Shown: positions 28,443 to 39,478 of the stretch, in pieces
Numbering within the stretch: position 1 is the stretch's first letter
Layout: the number at the start of each line of letters is the position of its first letter
Assembly (NCBI RefSeq): GCF_001590725.1
Contig: NZ_LQXR01000008.1
Coordinates: 27,881-91,880, forward strand
DNA: 64,000 nucleotides
Direction: 5' to 3'
From: Snodgrassella sp. CFCC 13594
GTDB taxonomy: Bacteria; Pseudomonadota; Gammaproteobacteria; Burkholderiales; Neisseriaceae
Notes under the pieces: model-generated
Seen by the model: the letters and a program-made list of their open reading frames with translations, nothing else
Told to the model about the DNA's origin: nothing
Database searches by the model: none
Made by a program: the position numbers and the translations under genes

Positions 28443-29009
28443 TCAAAGTGTGGTTATTTTTTGCAAATGTTGAATGCGTTGGGTTAGCCGTGCCACATCA
28501 TCGCGCAAAATATTCACCTCTTTTGAAAAACCAGCAAATTGCTCTTTTCCCACCACCCAAGCATCCTGCTCTCGTCCATAATCGGCCACCTGCCGCGCCA
28601 CACTGCGCCCCCAGTCAGTGCCCTCGGCCTTACACTGGTTTACACCTTGGATGACCCAAGCTGCAGCTGCATCACCAAATACACGAGCCACATCATCGCT
28701 TAAGTCATAGCGCAAACCACCCAACAAAGGCAATAGAGCCATTCCCAATGCATGATCCCCTTCGACCACCACATCTCCTACCCCTGGCGTTGTGCCTGCC
28801 AGCAGTTTTCGCACAGCACTGTCTTGAAACCACAAAGTGGTTTCGGGCAATTCTGAAGCCTCCTCTAGAAACCCTGTATCAGTCACAACACCATCCCACT
28901 CAATGAATGGCCACTTCATAGCGACACGCCGACCTGCATAAGCAGTCAACTGCTGCTGAATTTCCACATTTTGTTGGATTAAATGATTTAAAACTGCTTT
29001 GACCAACAT
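28443..29009 (-). CDS. ubiJ: UbiJ-like ubiquinone biosynthesis accessory protein
   Basis: An SCP2-type lipid-binding protein that holds ubiquinone intermediates in the Ubi complex. The visible pattern is the N-terminal helix (MLVKAVLNHLIQQNVEIQQQ), the beta core with DSAVRKLLAGTTPGVGDVVV and EGDHALGMALLPLL, then WDLDDDVARVFGD-like sequence (DLSDDVARVFGDAAAAWV) and a C-terminal coiled coil (LRDDVARLTQRIQHLQK). ATG 29009 is chosen for GAGGAGAATCCA in front of it. ubiE and ubiB are not nearby. Confidence 0.82.
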   Translation of the reverse strand: MLVKAVLNHLIQQNVEIQQQLTAYAGRRVAMKWPFIEWDGVVTDTGFLEEASELPETTLWFQDSAVRKLLAGTTPGVGDVVVEGDHALGMALLPLLGGLRYDLSDDVARVFGDAAAAWVIQGVNQCKAEGTDWGRSVARQVADYGREQDAWVVGKEQFAGFSKEVNILRDDVARLTQRIQHLQKITTL

Positions 29010-29031
29010 TGGATTCTCCTCAAATGGTGGA

Positions 29032-29634
29032 TTAAGCACCCGCAGTCAACCACTGCGGCTGGCGCCATTTCACTGCATCTTGCGGGTGATAATCAGCCAT
29101 TTGCGCCAATAACGCTTGCGGTTGCGTTGCAGCACACAGCAAACTCATGTTGGCTTCAGGCATAAATTCCTCCTCCACCGTATGCGCTAACATGCTCAAT
29201 AAGGCATCAAAAAAACCATCAATATTCAATACACCCACCGGATGGTGATGCAATTTCAGTTGTGCTTGTGACAACACCTCAAACAACTCTTCATATGTGC
29301 CCAAACCACCAGGCATGGCGATAAAACCATCCGCCAATTCAATCATCTTATTTTTGCGAGCAGTCATGTCGGCCGTTTCAATCAATTCCGTAAGGCCCAA
29401 ATGCGCCACTTCTTTTTGCTTTAAGAAAGTAGGTATCACTCCAATGACCTCACCCCCATTCGCCAATACCGCGTCGGCAACCGTACCCATCAACCCGATA
29501 TTACCGCCACCATAGACCAACCGGTAATGATTGTCCGCTAACGCTTTACCCATAGATTGGGCTGCATCGAAATAGGCCTTGCTTCGACCCAAATTAGAGC
29601 CGCAATACACCACCATATTTTTCATTGTCATCAT
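29032..29634 (-). CDS. LOG-family phosphoribohydrolase (cytokinin-activating type)
   Basis: Releases a free base from nucleoside 5'-monophosphates. It has the diagnostic PGGLGTYEELFEV motif and an N-terminal Rossmann start (VVYCGSNLGRSKAYFD, then LVYGGGNIGLMGTVADAVL). 200 aa is typical. Two neighbouring ATGs (29634 and 29631) follow GGAAAA. It lies between phzF-like and ubiJ genes on the same strand. The biological substrate in bacteria is not known. Confidence 0.88.
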   Translation of the reverse strand: MMTMKNMVVYCGSNLGRSKAYFDAAQSMGKALADNHYRLVYGGGNIGLMGTVADAVLANGGEVIGVIPTFLKQKEVAHLGLTELIETADMTARKNKMIELADGFIAMPGGLGTYEELFEVLSQAQLKLHHHPVGVLNIDGFFDALLSMLAHTVEEEFMPEANMSLLCAATQPQALLAQMADYHPQDAVKWRQPQWLTAGA

Positions 29635-29646
29635 TTTTCCATTGAT

Positions 29647-30477
29647 TCATGCAATCTCATCGGCCACCGCTGCAGCCAATTTGCCTGTCAAATAAAGCAC
29701 GCACTGCCCAGCTACCCAAACGGCGTCATCGGTAACACGGCACACCAGATGGCCACCACGTATAGAGAGCTGGGCTGCATGAAGCTCACTCTTATGAAGC
29801 CGCTGCGACCAAAATGGCGCGAGGGCAGCATGAATGGAACCAGTGACTGGATCTTCCCAATCAGGCGTATCGCGCCAAAAATAGCGGCTCACAAAATCAT
29901 GCTGGCTGCCCTCGCGGGTGGGCGCTGTGGCCACGATGTCTTTGGGTAAGCTGTGCTGCAACGCGGTAGGCTGAACCTGCAATTGCCGCACCGCATCTTC
30001 ACTGGCATATTCCGCTACATAAGCTTGCTGATTTTGCCACAGAGCCACTGGTCGTTGTGACAAACCCGCCACCACATCTTGAGGCCATGTGTCCATGGGC
30101 AGCAATCGACCCAGTGGAAACCGCATTTGCAAATAGCCTCCTTGGCCTCGCTGCACCGCAATATCACCCACTGCGCCGGTCGAAAAAACCAATTCCGCTA
30201 ACTCAGGTTGTTGCGACAACAATACCCAAGCCGCTGCTAAAGTAGCGTGTCCACAGAAAGGGATTTCACGCACTGGCGAAAACCAACGAATCGCATAATG
30301 CCCAGTTTGCTGTTGATACACGAAAGCAGTTTCGGACAAGCGGTTTTCAGCCGCAATCGCTTGCATTTGCGGCTCCGCCAAAGGCTTTTGCAGCAATACC
30401 ACTGCGGCTGGATTACCACCAAACAGCCGATGGGTAAACGCCAAGACCACATACATGGGCAATGCGTTCGTACTCAT
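29647..30477 (-). CDS. PhzF-family isomerase/epimerase
   Basis: Member of the PhzF (diaminopimelate-epimerase-like) fold. It has GNPAAVVLL, the catalytic Glu in LSETAFVYQ (about residue 45), CGHATLAAAWVLL and the C-terminal DPVTGSIHAALAPFW. ATG 30477 follows GGAAGGAATCACC; 18 more codons upstream lie in the pheA intergenic gap. The family includes enzymes of unknown metabolic role, so a specific substrate cannot be given. Confidence 0.88.
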   Translation of the reverse strand: MSTNALPMYVVLAFTHRLFGGNPAAVVLLQKPLAEPQMQAIAAENRLSETAFVYQQQTGHYAIRWFSPVREIPFCGHATLAAAWVLLSQQPELAELVFSTGAVGDIAVQRGQGGYLQMRFPLGRLLPMDTWPQDVVAGLSQRPVALWQNQQAYVAEYASEDAVRQLQVQPTALQHSLPKDIVATAPTREGSQHDFVSRYFWRDTPDWEDPVTGSIHAALAPFWSQRLHKSELHAAQLSIRGGHLVCRVTDDAVWVAGQCVLYLTGKLAAAVADEIA

Positions 30478-30502
30478 GGTGATTCCTTCCGTTTGCTGAG
30501 GA

Positions 30503-31579
30503 TCATAAAACCGCCGTGGGATACGACCCAATCAATTTAACAAAGGCAGCCCGTTCCGACAGCTCTTTCAAGGCTGCCTGAATGGTTTTATCCTGATGAT
30601 GTCCTTCAATGTCGATGAAAAACACATATTCCCATAATCCGGCGCGGCTAGGACGACTTTCCAACTTGGTCATGGACACCCCATGGTTGGAAAAAGGTTT
30701 TAGCAAGCCATGCACCGCCCCCGCTTTATTAGGCGCAGACACAATCAAGGACGTTTTGTCCCGTCCTGTGGCGCTGGTATTTTGGTTGCCGAGCACCAAA
30801 AAACGCGTGGTGTTATTGGGCTCATCTTCAATATTATTCGCCAGTGCACTCAGTTGATAACGCTCGGCCGCCGTTTGTGAAGCAATCGCGGCAGCACTCT
30901 CATCTTCACTGGCCAATCGAGCCGCTTCGGCATTGCTGGCCACAGAGATGCGGGCCACGTCATTGGGTAAATTTTTACTGAGCCACTCATGGCACTGCGC
31001 CAATGCTTGGGCGTGGGCATATACTTTACGAATATTGGCCACATGAGATACCCGACGCAATAAATGATGATGAATGCGCAACACCACTTCACCACATGCC
31101 GTAAGCGAAGTTGACACGAGTAGATCCAAGCTGCGGCCCACCGAACCTTCTGTGGAATTTTCGACCGGTGCCACCACATAATCGGCTTGACGCGCTTCAA
31201 CCTGACGAAAACACTCATCAATGGAGATGCAGGGCAAAGTATGGGCCGCATGGCCAAAATGCTTGATGGCCGCCTGCTCCGTAAACGTTCCCTGCGGTCC
31301 CAAATAAGTAATACTTAATGGCCGTTCCACCGCCAAGCACTCACTCATCACCTCGCGAAACAACCGGGCTACCGCCTCGTCTGGTAACGGACCTTGATTG
31401 AGCGCTTGGATGCGTTGCAACACAGCGGCTTCCCGTTCAGGGCGATAAACCGCTTTGGTCCCTTTAAGCTCACCAATCGCATGGGCGTGGCTGGCGCGCT
31501 CATTCAACAGGCGCAGCACTGTTTCATCAATGTTATCAATGGCATCACGATGAGGCTTGAGTTGGTCGTTGTCAGACAT
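30503..31579 (-). CDS. pheA: Chorismate mutase/prephenate dehydratase (P-protein)
   Basis: Bifunctional enzyme that makes phenylpyruvate. The AroQ mutase domain is residues ~1-90 (HRDAIDNIDETVLRLLNERA, then VYRPEREAAVL), the dehydratase domain has STEGSVGRSLDLLV and NTTRFLVLGNQ (TRF motif) and the ACT domain contains ESRPSRAGLWEYVFFIDIEG. 358 aa, standard. ATG 31579 is the start; nine upstream codons are discarded. An uptake sequence lies inside the coding region (30571-30582). tyrA is at 39749, not adjacent. Confidence 0.95.
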   Translation of the reverse strand: MSDNDQLKPHRDAIDNIDETVLRLLNERASHAHAIGELKGTKAVYRPEREAAVLQRIQALNQGPLPDEAVARLFREVMSECLAVERPLSITYLGPQGTFTEQAAIKHFGHAAHTLPCISIDECFRQVEARQADYVVAPVENSTEGSVGRSLDLLVSTSLTACGEVVLRIHHHLLRRVSHVANIRKVYAHAQALAQCHEWLSKNLPNDVARISVASNAEAARLASEDESAAAIASQTAAERYQLSALANNIEDEPNNTTRFLVLGNQNTSATGRDKTSLIVSAPNKAGAVHGLLKPFSNHGVSMTKLESRPSRAGLWEYVFFIDIEGHHQDKTIQAALKELSERAAFVKLIGSYPTAVL

Positions 31580-31665
31580 AGCAGGTTCCAAATTAAAACA
31601 CGGCAAAACGCGGTGTTATTGTAGCGAATTTACCCGAATCAGGTGGTAAACGGTTTCAGGCAGCC

Positions 31666-32877
31666 TTATCGGCGCCAAGCGCGGTGTGAGCATAAAGCCA
31701 GCAAAACCACGCCACACAAAGTCGATACCAACATCATGCTGGGCATAATGTGTGCCGTACCATTGTGCAACTGCGTGGTGAGCCAACCCACGGCAGCGGC
31801 AATCAAAAATTGCATGGTGCCCAATACGGCATTGGCACTGCCACCTGCTTGCGAAAAATAACCCATGAAACAGGCTTGCGTATTGGACATCACCAAGCCC
31901 TGTGTCCCCACGGAACACATCAACAGCAGCAGCACCAACGCGAAGGGCGGCAGCGGCATGGCCCACACCGCCACCGCCAATAACGTATTGCACACCAGCT
32001 GCACCGCAATGCCACTGAGTAAAATGTCTTTGGCATCAGTGGTGCGCAAACGAAAAGCAGTGATGCGGTTAAACGCCATCATAGTGAGGATATTGGCACC
32101 AAATGCCCACGCATATTGGTGTGCATCCAAACCATAAAGCTTCATATAAACGAATGGCGATTCAGTCAGAAACACAAACATCGATGAAAAGCTAAATGCT
32201 TGAAAAAACAAAAAACCCAGGGCTTCAGGCTGCCTGAACACCGTAGCAAAATTGCGCCCCACGGTACCGAATAATTGCCAGTTTAAAGGCTTGCGTGTGA
32301 CCCTCGTCGTTGGCATAAAACGCGATACCAATAGCCACACCACCACCGTGTACACGGTTAGGAACACAAAAATAGCACGCCAACCGCCTATGTGCGTCAA
32401 AGCAGCGCCCACCATCGGCGCGGCCAATGGGGCCGCCATGGTAATGATGCCAATGGTGGTAAACATTTTGGCTGCTTCGCGCCCTGAAAAGAAATCGCGT
32501 ACCACCGCGCCCACCGTCACGGTAGACATGCCACCACCAATGGCCTGCACCCAACGCCAAAACAGCAACTCAGATGCCGATTGAATAAACAAAATGGCCA
32601 CCACCGCCACCAAGTAAATCGCCAAGCCCAGCAAGGCAATGTGTTTTCGGCCTTTGACATCAGAAATGGCCCCGCCCAGCAATTGCCCTATGGCCACCCC
32701 AAAAATAAAACTCGACAAGGTTTGTTCGATGATGTGGATGTCCGCATGCAAAGACTGCGCCATCACCGGCACGGCCGGCAAATACACGTCAATGGAAAAT
32801 GGCATAATGGCCACCATGGCAGCCAACAAAAAAGCCAGTTTGCGCGCACCAAGCGGTAAAGAAACAGGAACTGTCAT
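31666..32877 (-). CDS. Bcr/CflA-family MFS drug exporter
   Basis: A 12-helix proton-driven exporter. FSIDVYLPAVPVMAQSL is the Bcr/CflA N-terminal signature, and GQLLGGAISDVKGRKHIALL is the MFS motif A. Start at 32877 (MTVPVSLPLG); the extra 18 codons upstream have no ribosome-binding site. 403 aa. An uptake sequence covers the stop region (31655-31666). Substrate is unknown; bicyclomycin or sulfonamide export is the known activity of close E. coli relatives. Confidence 0.9.
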   Translation of the reverse strand: MTVPVSLPLGARKLAFLLAAMVAIMPFSIDVYLPAVPVMAQSLHADIHIIEQTLSSFIFGVAIGQLLGGAISDVKGRKHIALLGLAIYLVAVVAILFIQSASELLFWRWVQAIGGGMSTVTVGAVVRDFFSGREAAKMFTTIGIITMAAPLAAPMVGAALTHIGGWRAIFVFLTVYTVVVWLLVSRFMPTTRVTRKPLNWQLFGTVGRNFATVFRQPEALGFLFFQAFSFSSMFVFLTESPFVYMKLYGLDAHQYAWAFGANILTMMAFNRITAFRLRTTDAKDILLSGIAVQLVCNTLLAVAVWAMPLPPFALVLLLLMCSVGTQGLVMSNTQACFMGYFSQAGGSANAVLGTMQFLIAAAVGWLTTQLHNGTAHIMPSMMLVSTLCGVVLLALCSHRAWRR

Positions 32878-32927
32878 GGATTCACCAACATAAAAACAAT
32901 GGGCGTAAAAGCACGCCAAAAAAATCA

Positions 32928-32962
32928 ACACAGGCTGCCTGAATCCGTTCAGGCAGCCTGTT
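32928..32962 (-). terminator. Terminator of argF from paired uptake sequences
   Basis: AGGCTGCCTGAA (32932-32943) and TTCAGGCAGCCT (32948-32959) form a 12-bp stem, extended to 14 bp with flanking CA/TG, just downstream of leftward argF. The A-rich left flank is weak as a U tract but the stem is strong. Confidence 0.85.
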
Positions 32963-32976
32963 TCTGCGCCATCTAT

Positions 32977-33975
32977 TTAGGCTGTCAACAGCGCCACCAA
33001 TACCGCTTTGATGGTGTGCATGCGGTTTTCAGCCTGATCAAACACAATGGATGCAGGCCCTTCAAAAACATCTTCAGTGACTTCCACACCATCCAAACCA
33101 AACTCGTCATACAACCATTGCCCAATATTGGTATCGCGGTTATGAATGGCAGGCAAACAATGCATGAATTTCACATCCGGGTTGCCGCTCGCGGCCAATA
33201 AATTCGCGTCCACACGATAAGGCGTGAGCAAGCCAATGCGCTCTGCCCACACTGCTTTGGGCTCGCCCATGGAAACCCACACATCGGTATGGATATAGTC
33301 GACGCCTCGCACCGCTTCTGCGGCATCTTCGGTTAAGGTGATGCGTGCCCCGGTGTGTGCTGCGATGTCTCGACATTGCGCCACCAGCGACTCGTCTGGC
33401 CACAAATGCTCTGGCGCACCAAAACGCACATCCATCCCCAATTTGGCCCCCACCACCAACAAAGAATTACCCATGTTGTAACGCGCATCGCCTACATAGG
33501 CATAAGCAATCTGATGCAGCGGCTTGCGGCTATGTTCGCGCATGGTGAGCACATCTGCCAGCATTTGCGTCGGGTGAAATTCATCGGTTAAGCCATTAAA
33601 TACAGGCACGCCTGCATACTGAGCCAGCTCCTCCACAATGGCCTGACCAAATCCACGGTATTCGATACCGTCAAACATGCGACCCAATACCCGTGCGGTG
33701 TCTTTCATGCTTTCTTTGTGGCCGATTTGGCTGCCTGAAGGCCCCAAATAAGTCACATTGGCGCCTTGATCATGTGCCGCAACCTCAAAAGCGCAGCGGG
33801 TGCGTGTGGACGTTTTTTCAAAAATCAACGCAATGTTTTTGCCCACCAAAAGTGGTTTTTCTTGGCCCGCTTTTTTGTCTGCCTTTAATTTTGCTGCTAA
33901 ATCCAACAGCGCGCGAATGTCTTCAGGCGTGTAATCCAATAATTTCAGAAAATGTTGTTGTTGCACCATACTCAT
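32977..33975 (-). CDS. argF: Ornithine carbamoyltransferase
   Basis: Makes citrulline from ornithine and carbamoyl phosphate. The carbamoyl-phosphate motif [12 protein letters not shown] is at about residue 55, and the ornithine loop HCLPAIHN is near 270. Start [20 protein letters not shown]. 332 aa. It lies between the MFS exporter and dapE on the minus strand and is closed by the uptake-sequence terminator. Confidence 0.96.
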   Translation of the reverse strand: MSMVQQQHFLKLLDYTPEDIRALLDLAAKLKADKKAGQEKPLLVGKNIALIFEKTSTRTRCAFEVAAHDQGANVTYLGPSGSQIGHKESMKDTARVLGRMFDGIEYRGFGQAIVEELAQYAGVPVFNGLTDEFHPTQMLADVLTMREHSRKPLHQIAYAYVGDARYNMGNSLLVVGAKLGMDVRFGAPEHLWPDESLVAQCRDIAAHTGARITLTEDAAEAVRGVDYIHTDVWVSMGEPKAVWAERIGLLTPYRVDANLLAASGNPDVKFMHCLPAIHNRDTNIGQWLYDEFGLDGVEVTEDVFEGPASIVFDQAENRMHTIKAVLVALLTA

Positions 33976-34001
33976 GATTGTTCTCGGTTGTGCTGATGTT
34001 T

Positions 34002-35198
<1,197 letters not shown>

Positions 35199-35243
35199 TC
35201 AATTAATCAAAGGCCACTGCCTGCCTTGAGTATACAAACAAAC

Positions 35244-35675
35244 TCAAAACCAATCCAGCCGCCCCAAAACCATTTTCTTATAATAATTGCGATTAGCCAG
35301 CATACTGAATGCTGCACTCAAGCCAATAAATAGTCCATTGCCAAAATTCTTTTGCAAGGCCAGCTCAATGAGCCCCACCACAAAAGCCACCACCAACGTA
35401 ATCAGCAAAGTAGATACCGCCAACTTCCACATGCCCTTAATCAACATGTAAACAGGCCCAAACAACAGCGCCCAAATATTAAAATTCAAAGCAAAGCGCT
35501 GTTTAAAAGTGAGTTCTTTAAACCGTGGCAATTTTTCCCCACCCGCTTTTTCAATCAACCTAAATTTTTTCTTCCAACGCTCACTCACAGGCAACCCATC
35601 AATCACACTCGCGGTATTGCCTATTTCCGGCAGCGCCACCGAAGGTGGTGCTTGATAAGGATTGGATTCAGTCAT
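35244..35675 (-). CDS. DUF2628 inner-membrane protein (143 aa)
   Basis: A short polar N terminus (MTESNPYQAPPSVA) is followed by WALLFGPVYMLIKGMWKLAV and two further helices, LITLVVAFVVGLIELAL and LFIGLSAAFSMLA, ending in NRNYYKKMVLGRLDWF. This is the DUF2628 pattern (FGPxYxLxxGMW). GAGGAGATGAC precedes the ATG at 35675. Function is unknown. Confidence 0.78.
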   Translation of the reverse strand: MTESNPYQAPPSVALPEIGNTASVIDGLPVSERWKKKFRLIEKAGGEKLPRFKELTFKQRFALNFNIWALLFGPVYMLIKGMWKLAVSTLLITLVVAFVVGLIELALQKNFGNGLFIGLSAAFSMLANRNYYKKMVLGRLDWF

Positions 35676-35812
35676 GTCATCTCCTCTATATAATCATGAT
35701 TAGGCATGGCATTGAAATTAAATCCACAATAGAACAGCATTGGGCTTTACCCTCACATGATTCAATAACCATATCCACACGTTCGCCCACTGCTCACATT
35801 GAGGCTACCCAC

Positions 35813-36871
35813 TTACTCATAAACCACTTTTGCACGTTTCACATTACACAACAACTCATAAGCAATGGTGCCTGCGGCGGCGGCAACTTCATTGACATTC
35901 ACCACATCACCCCACAATTCTACCGCACTACCAATGCCTTGCTGGTGATCGGCCAACTGTACCGTCATCATATCCATGGAAACCCGACCCAACACTCGGC
36001 TACGCGCACCTTCAATGGCCAGCGGCGTCCCCGTAGCAGCACGACGTGGATAACCATCTGCATAACCACCAGCCACCAAGCCCACTCGCGTTGATTGTTC
36101 GGTCACAAAAGAGGCGCCATAACCAATGGGCTCACCTGGCTGTAATACACGTTCACCAAACACTTTACTGGTGAGTTTCATCACCGGTTTAAAACGGCTG
36201 TCGGCGCCGCCCATTGGCGACACCCCATACATAGCCAAGCCTGCCCGACCCCACCCGCGCATGGTTTGTGGATATGCCATCATAGCGGCAGAATTAGCAA
36301 AACTGATGTCGCCGGGCAGATCCGTACACGCCAAATCAAACGCAGCAATTTGCTCTGCCGTCATGGTTTTCATGGGCTCATCGGCACAGGCAAAATGTGT
36401 CATTTTCACCACGCTGGCCACTTTCGGGCTCTGTGCCAACGCCTCATAAGCGGGTGCATAATCATGCGGAAAGAAGCCAGTTCGATGCATCCCCGAATCC
36501 ATTTTCAACCACACAGTAACCGGCTGCGACCAGTCATAGGCCAATAAAGCTTCCAGTTGCCAATGATTGCCCACCACGGGCCACAATTGATATTTATCCA
36601 CCAACGCATACTCGGACGCCTCAAATACGCCTTCGAGCATCACGATGGGCAAAGTAATACCTGTTTCACGCAATTCAATGGCTTCTTCAATACACGCCAC
36701 CGCATAACCATCGGTTAAGTCTGCCAAAGCTTCGGCACAGCGAACTGCACCGTGCCCATAGGCATTGGCTTTCACCACCGCCAACATGGGGCCGCCGCCG
36801 TGTAATTGTTTGAGTGTGGAAAAATTGTCGCGCAAATGGTTTAAACGAATGTGTGCGGTTAAAGGACGCAT
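35813..36871 (-). CDS. alr: Alanine racemase
   Basis: PLP enzyme interconverting L- and D-alanine. The PLP lysine is in LAVVKANAYGHGAVR (about residue 35), and the catalytic Tyr in PIGYGASFV; RVSMDMMTVQL is the substrate-loop signature. 352 aa. GAAGGTACATC precedes the ATG. It lies downstream of dadA on the same strand, so the pair may serve D-alanine catabolism (dadAX type) as well as wall synthesis. Confidence 0.95.
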   Translation of the reverse strand: MRPLTAHIRLNHLRDNFSTLKQLHGGGPMLAVVKANAYGHGAVRCAEALADLTDGYAVACIEEAIELRETGITLPIVMLEGVFEASEYALVDKYQLWPVVGNHWQLEALLAYDWSQPVTVWLKMDSGMHRTGFFPHDYAPAYEALAQSPKVASVVKMTHFACADEPMKTMTAEQIAAFDLACTDLPGDISFANSAAMMAYPQTMRGWGRAGLAMYGVSPMGGADSRFKPVMKLTSKVFGERVLQPGEPIGYGASFVTEQSTRVGLVAGGYADGYPRRAATGTPLAIEGARSRVLGRVSMDMMTVQLADHQQGIGSAVELWGDVVNVNEVAAAAGTIAYELLCNVKRAKVVYE

Positions 36872-36941
36872 GATGTACCTTCTTTAAATCAACAATAATC
36901 GTGAATATCGATCAAATACAGCATCATACTCACAATAAAAC

Positions 36942-36973
36942 TTTTCAGGCAGCCTTAACTGGCTGCCTGAAAA
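36942..36973 (-). terminator. Terminator of dadA from paired uptake sequences
   Basis: TTCAGGCAGCC (36944-36954) pairs with GGCTGCCTGAA (36961-36971), with T/A-rich flanks. The left copy is an exact uptake sequence. It separates dadA from alr, so alr may need its own promoter or read-through. Confidence 0.78.
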
Positions 36974-36987
36974 ATACTGGCAAATGA

Positions 36988-38244
36988 TTAAACGTAACGA
37001 ACCAAAGACAAATCACTGGTTTCAATTTCAGGTTTCACGCCACTAATTAAATCAGCCAAAATCTTGCCCGAGCCCAAGCTCATGGTCCAGCCCAATGTGC
37101 CATGCCCAGTATTGAGTGACAAATTAGCAAAACGAGTGGCACCAATTAATGGCGTACTGTCCGGCGTCATCGGCCGCAAACCGCTCCAAAAAAAGGCTTC
37201 ATCGGTGTTGCAGCTACCCGGAAATAAATCATTGACCACCAAATCTAAAGTGGCCTTGCGTTTTGGGTTCAGCTTGATTTCATAGCCAGACAGCTCTGCC
37301 ATACCGCCCACGCGGATGCGCTCATCAAAGCGTGTAATCGCTACTTTATAGGTTTCATCCAGCACAGTAGACACGGGCGCCTTGTCTTCATTGGTCACAG
37401 GGATGGTGAGTGAATACCCCTTCACTGGATATACAGGCACATTCATGTGCAAGGTTTTCAACAACTGCCGGCTAAAGCTGCCCATCGCGCACACATAATG
37501 ATCGGCTGTAAATGTTTGCCCATTGGCAACCACGCTTTTAATGTGGCAACCATCTTCTTCAATCTGCTGAATGCTGTGGTTAAACAAAAATTGAACACCC
37601 AAAGCTTCGCATTTGGCCGCCAAATGATTGGTAAATAAGTGACAATCCCCTGTTCCATCATTTGGTAAAAACAGTGCGCCTGCAAGCTTACTGGCAATAT
37701 TCGCCAGAGCCGGTTCATATTGAGCGCATTCAGCAGGGTTATCGATAACGGTTACGGGCACACCCCAATCTTGTAATACTTTTAAATCTTTTTTAGACGC
37801 AGCCACTTCTTTTTCGGTGCGAAAAATCTGCAAGGTACCCTTGTGACGGCCTTCAAAAGGGATGTCTTCTTCCGCTTCCAAGCGACGCAGCATTTCGCGA
37901 CTGTACTCAGATACCCGTACCATGCGCTCTTTATTGGTGGCATAACTGCGCGCATTGCAATTTTGATACATTCGCCACATCCACTCCAGCTGATAGAAAC
38001 TGCCATCGGGGCGAAACAACAACGGCGCATGTTCCTTAAACAACCATTTAAAGGCTTTTTGCGGAATACCAGGAGCCGCCCAGGGCGTGGTATAACCATA
38101 AGACAGCTGGCCCGCATTGCCAAAGCTGGTTTCCATGGCGGCCTTATCCGCGCGCTCCAATACCGTCACCTCATGACCGGCTTTAGCCAAATACCAAGCC
38201 GTGCTCACGCCCACAACACCCGCACCCAATACCAAAACCTTCAT
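36988..38244 (-). CDS. dadA: D-amino acid dehydrogenase small subunit DadA
   Basis: FAD enzyme of the inner membrane that oxidises D-alanine to pyruvate and feeds the respiratory chain. N terminus [20 protein letters not shown] is the FAD-binding Rossmann motif; the C-terminal [20 protein letters not shown], then [18 protein letters not shown] complete the DAO fold. Start ATG 38244; the 25 codons before it in the same frame are an uptake-sequence region. 418 aa. Divergent from lrp. Confidence 0.93.
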   Translation of the reverse strand: MKVLVLGAGVVGVSTAWYLAKAGHEVTVLERADKAAMETSFGNAGQLSYGYTTPWAAPGIPQKAFKWLFKEHAPLLFRPDGSFYQLEWMWRMYQNCNARSYATNKERMVRVSEYSREMLRRLEAEEDIPFEGRHKGTLQIFRTEKEVAASKKDLKVLQDWGVPVTVIDNPAECAQYEPALANIASKLAGALFLPNDGTGDCHLFTNHLAAKCEALGVQFLFNHSIQQIEEDGCHIKSVVANGQTFTADHYVCAMGSFSRQLLKTLHMNVPVYPVKGYSLTIPVTNEDKAPVSTVLDETYKVAITRFDERIRVGGMAELSGYEIKLNPKRKATLDLVVNDLFPGSCNTDEAFFWSGLRPMTPDSTPLIGATRFANLSLNTGHGTLGWTMSLGSGKILADLISGVKPEIETSDLSLVRYV

Positions 38245-38337
38245 TCTCGCCCCCAACAGATCGCATGAGTTCAGGCAGCCTAATCTGCCCCAAAATCCAG
38301 AGATTTTCAGGCAACACAACCACCCATCAATCTCATC

Positions 38338-38382
38338 AGTGAAAAAATGAAGTGTATTCTTTTATTAATGGTTTTTTTCACT
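38338..38382. promoter_or_regulatory. Inverted repeat in the dadA-lrp control region
   Basis: AGTGAAAAAA (38338-38347) and TTTTTTCACT (38373-38382) are a perfect 10-bp inverted repeat, with a further related half AAAGTGATATTTTA near 38399. The position between divergent dadA and lrp suits binding by the Lrp-type protein encoded next to it. An inference. Confidence 0.5.
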
Positions 38383-38447
38383 TTATTTATAACCTTAAAA
38401 GTGATATTTTAATGACAAAGTCCAACAAAAAAGGGAATTAGGTAAGT

Positions 38448-38912
38448 ATGCACCACTTCGATAAAATCGACATGAGAATTTTGGCTTTGTTGCAGAAAAA
38501 TGCCCGCATGACCATGACTGAATTGGCTGATAAAGTAGGCTTGTCTACCACGCCTGTCACCGAACGCGTGCGTCGATTAGAGCGCGACGGTGTCATTACC
38601 GGCTACCATGCCCAACTCAACGCGCAAACTTTAGGACAAAATCTACTGGTATTTGTGGAAATCAAACTGCGTTCAAAATCTGGTAATATTTTTGAAGAAT
38701 TCCGCCGCGAAGTATTGGACATTCCTCAAATATTGGAGTGCCATTTGGTGTCAGGCGAATACGATTACTTAATCAAAATCCGTCTGCCGAATATGAGCGC
38801 TTATCGTCATATGCTTGGTAATATTTTACTGCAATTACCAGCCGCAGCGGAGAGCCGCAGTTATGTGGTGATGGAAGAGGTGAAAGAAGAACACATGCTG
38901 TATTTAGACTAA
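38448..38912 (+). CDS. lrp: Lrp/AsnC-family transcription regulator
   Basis: HTH at residues about 20-45 (TMTELADKVGLSTTPVTERV), then the RAM effector domain with SGEYDYLIKIRLPNMSAYR. 154 aa, typical. Divergent from dadA, so probably regulates the D-alanine genes in response to alanine or leucine (DadR type). A GGTAAGT lies close before the ATG. The two sRNA genes lie just downstream on the opposite strand. Confidence 0.92.
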   Translation: MHHFDKIDMRILALLQKNARMTMTELADKVGLSTTPVTERVRRLERDGVITGYHAQLNAQTLGQNLLVFVEIKLRSKSGNIFEEFRREVLDIPQILECHLVSGEYDYLIKIRLPNMSAYRHMLGNILLQLPAAAESRSYVVMEEVKEEHMLYLD

Positions 38913-39173
38913 GGCCTAGCTTTGCGTTTCAAGCAGCAATCCACACTACAATAATCGATGCTCAATCATGAGATCACCCAACCACTGACCCCGTTTTAAG
39001 ATAGCGATACTATCAATAGAACAGGCCTAAGTCTTTCTCTCGTCTCATGTTTCGTTTCACAGATTTCCAGCAGCACAACTACCGCAATTGGTTCAAAACA
39101 AGATGACCCAAGCTAACCTCAAGTTAAACGTAATATGGCGGGCGGCACCAAGATAAATTAGACAAAATTCAGA

Positions 39174-39266
39174 CAAAAAAATGCGCACACTGTTGAGTGC
39201 GCGCCAAGTCTACAAAGGAGAAATAGAGGAGAAACTATTAAGCAGTCATTGCAACCACTTAATGAT
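39174..39266 (-). ncRNA. Sibling small RNA B (distal copy), RcoF/NmsR-like
   Basis: Leftward RNA of about 92 nt. Promoter: TTGACT (39294-39299) and CATAAT (39271-39276) with an exact 17-bp spacer. The 5' part forms ATTAAG/CTTAAT (39258-39263 with 39237-39242). Then comes the shared module: two CU-rich anti-Shine-Dalgarno stretches (complements of AGGAG at 39216-39220 and GAGGAG at 39226-39231) and a terminator GCGCAC...GTGCGC plus seven U. The plus-strand complement lacks any gene with suitable spacing. Transcription and exact ends are inferred. Confidence 0.75.
39175..39236 (-). repeat. 62-bp direct repeat, copy 1
   Basis: Identical base for base to 39480-39541. It begins after poly-A on the plus strand and ends GAAACT. 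Sequence before and after the unit is different, so the conserved part is only the 3' module of the two sRNAs. Confidence 0.95.
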
Positions 39267-39270
39267 CGAT

Positions 39271-39299
39271 ATTATGCCGAAATGAAAAAAAACAGTCAA
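39271..39299 (-). promoter_or_regulatory. Sigma-70 promoter of sibling sRNA B
   Basis: On the minus strand, -35 TTGACT and -10 CATAAT (each 5 of 6 consensus bases) with a 17-base spacer. The -10 end lies 34 bases before the shared repeat unit, the same distance as in copy A. Confidence 0.7.
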
Positions 39300-39478
39300 A
39301 TATTATTTTCGTTTTTAATTATTTTTAACACATACTGAACATAAATCCTCTTTCGCTTCTGTTTCTCACATTTTTGTGAACAAATAGTAACAATCACCAT
39401 GGAAACCCGTTCACTATTCGTTTACACACTACGCTCTACAAAAAATTCGATCACGCAGCCACACCATCATCAAAATAC

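Noticed and set aside
39181..39285. Plus-strand small ORFs in the 62-bp repeats, both beginning MRTLLSARQVYKGEIEEKL
   Set aside because: They have no ribosome-binding site, and their shared part is exactly the repeat. The minus-strand promoter, hairpin and U-tract pattern explains the region better. They remain a formal alternative.
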